DNA from: Bacteroidales bacterium
GTDB taxonomy: Bacteria > Bacteroidota > Bacteroidia > Bacteroidales > UBA932
DNA length: 7,386 nt
Assembly: GCA_017555925.1 (NCBI GenBank)
Contig: JAFZFL010000099.1
Coordinates: 1-7,386 of the forward strand
Direction: 5' to 3'
Position 1 is the first letter of the stretch, and every line of letters starts with the position of its first letter. The notes under the pieces were generated by a model. That model had not been told where the DNA came from. It ran no database searches and saw only the letters and a list, made by a program, of their open reading frames with translations. Shown piece by piece: positions 6,614 to 7,386 of this stretch. A program made the position numbers and the translations under genes.

Positions 6614-7381
6614 ATGAAACAGGACATGATTGTAATTTTGGATTTGGGAAGCCACGAAAACACAGTGGTTGCCAGAGCAATCCGCGCATTGGGTGTATAC
6701 AGTGAGATTTATCCGCATGACATTACTGCCGATGAACTTAAAGCTCTGCCTAATGTTAAGGGTATAATTATTAATGGCGGGCCAAACAATGTGATTGACG
6801 GAGTTGCAATTGATGTCAACAAAGAGATATACGAGGCTGGCTTCCCAGTAATGGCAGCAGGTCACGACAAAGCCCTTTGCAGTGTGAAACTTCCGCAGTT
6901 CAACGATGATGAGCAGGCTGTAAAAGAGGCTGTAAAATCGTTTGTATTTGACACTTGTAAAGCCGAAGCAAACTGGAATATGGCAAACTTTGTAAATGAC
7001 CAGATTGAATTGGTAAGAAAACAGGTGGGCAACAGAAAAGTACTTCTTGCCCTTTCAGGCGGTGTTGACAGTTCTGTTGTAGCGGCATTGCTTTTGAAAG
7101 CTATAGGCAATAACCTTGTATGCGTTCACGTAAATCACGGTCTTATGCGCAAAGGCGAGTCTGAGAATGTTGTTGAGGTTTTCAGAAACCAGTTGTGCGC
7201 AAACCTTGTATATATAGATGCTACTGACCGTTTCCTTGACAAACTTGCAGATGTTGAAGATCCTGAGCAAAAACGTAAAATTATCGGCGGCGAGTTCATC
7301 AGAGTATTTGAGGAGGAGGCTCGCAAATTGGACGGCATAGATTTCTTGGGACAATGTACAATCTATCCTGATATCGTGTAG
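6614..7381 (+). CDS. guaA: GMP synthase-like protein with reduced glutaminase domain, interrupted by an amber codon
   Basis: GMP synthase makes GMP from XMP, ATP and ammonia or glutamine. The start (MIVILDLGSHENTVVARAIR) and KGIIINGGPNNV (49-60) match the beginning of a class I amidotransferase domain. After FPVM, where homologues have the nucleophile segment GICYG, this protein reads AAGHDKALCS and soon reaches SFVFDTCKAEANW, the usual domain end. The catalytic Cys and the His/Glu segment are absent. The ATP-pyrophosphatase domain then follows with SGGVDSS (148-154), VNHGLMRKGE, KRKIIGGEFIRVFEEEA and FLGQCTIYPDIV. Such a protein could use free ammonia but not hydrolyse glutamine. The frame stops at TAG 7379-7381, where the family has Glu of the PDxIES motif; the next bases (AGC GG) still read Ser-Gly as expected. 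The rest of this domain and the dimerisation domain would lie beyond the window. It is either a broken gene, a recoded codon or a sequence error. The symbol is by family only; a full-length guaA may exist elsewhere. Confidence 0.75.
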   Translation: MKQDMIVILDLGSHENTVVARAIRALGVYSEIYPHDITADELKALPNVKGIIINGGPNNVIDGVAIDVNKEIYEAGFPVMAAGHDKALCSVKLPQFNDDEQAVKEAVKSFVFDTCKAEANWNMANFVNDQIELVRKQVGNRKVLLALSGGVDSSVVAALLLKAIGNNLVCVHVNHGLMRKGESENVVEVFRNQLCANLVYIDATDRFLDKLADVEDPEQKRKIIGGEFIRVFEEEARKLDGIDFLGQCTIYPDIV

Positions 7382-7386
7382 AGCGG

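Noticed and set aside
1..7386. Mobile element, phage, CRISPR array or defence system
   Set aside because: No transposase, integrase, spaced direct repeats or defence-related domains were found on either strand; the genes are core housekeeping genes.

Overview
The window looks like chromosomal housekeeping DNA from a member of the Bacteroidales (phylum Bacteroidota). Four things suggest this: moderate GC content (about 40% by eye); promoters of the Bacteroidetes type (TAnnTTTG at -7) in front of several genes, with little Shine-Dalgarno sequence; protein sequences typical of the group (BipA/TypA, the DUF177 protein, L32, FabH); and a tRNA gene without an encoded CCA. I cannot assign a genus.

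Layout, left to right. Positions 2-148 (+) are the last 48 codons of a gene that resembles the DbpA-type RNA-binding tail of a DEAD-box RNA helicase. It converges, across a 9-base gap, on a 12-14-helix flippase of the MATE/Wzx superfamily (158-1699, -). Upstream of the flippase on the same strand are an intrinsic terminator (1772-1808), a tRNA-Arg(CCU) gene (1811-1882) and a likely promoter for the tRNA. Next comes a tight operon transcribed on the minus strand in the order yceD/DUF177, rpmF (L32), plsX, fabH. Upstream of that is bipA/typA (4710-6512, -). A 101-base AT-rich divergent intergenic region separates bipA from a guaA-like gene (6614 onward, +) that runs into the right edge.

The core cluster joins ribosome assembly to membrane-lipid synthesis. 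YceD promotes accumulation of 23S rRNA, L32 is a 50S protein, FabH starts fatty-acid elongation, and PlsX feeds acyl groups into phospholipid synthesis. BipA is a ribosome-associated GTPase and fits the same theme, although a promoter-like element between bipA and yceD suggests separate transcription.

The part most worth a second look is the guaA-like gene. Its N-terminal glutamine amidotransferase domain is collapsed to a remnant: about 100 residues, including the catalytic Cys and the His/Glu region, are missing. The ATP-pyrophosphatase domain keeps its PP-loop signature. In addition, the reading frame hits an amber codon exactly where the family has the conserved Glu of the PD-x-(I/V)-E-S motif, 5 bases before the window ends. 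This is a real nonsense mutation, a recoded codon or an edge-of-sequence error. No phage, insertion sequence, CRISPR array or defence system was seen; the window otherwise reads as ordinary core genome.
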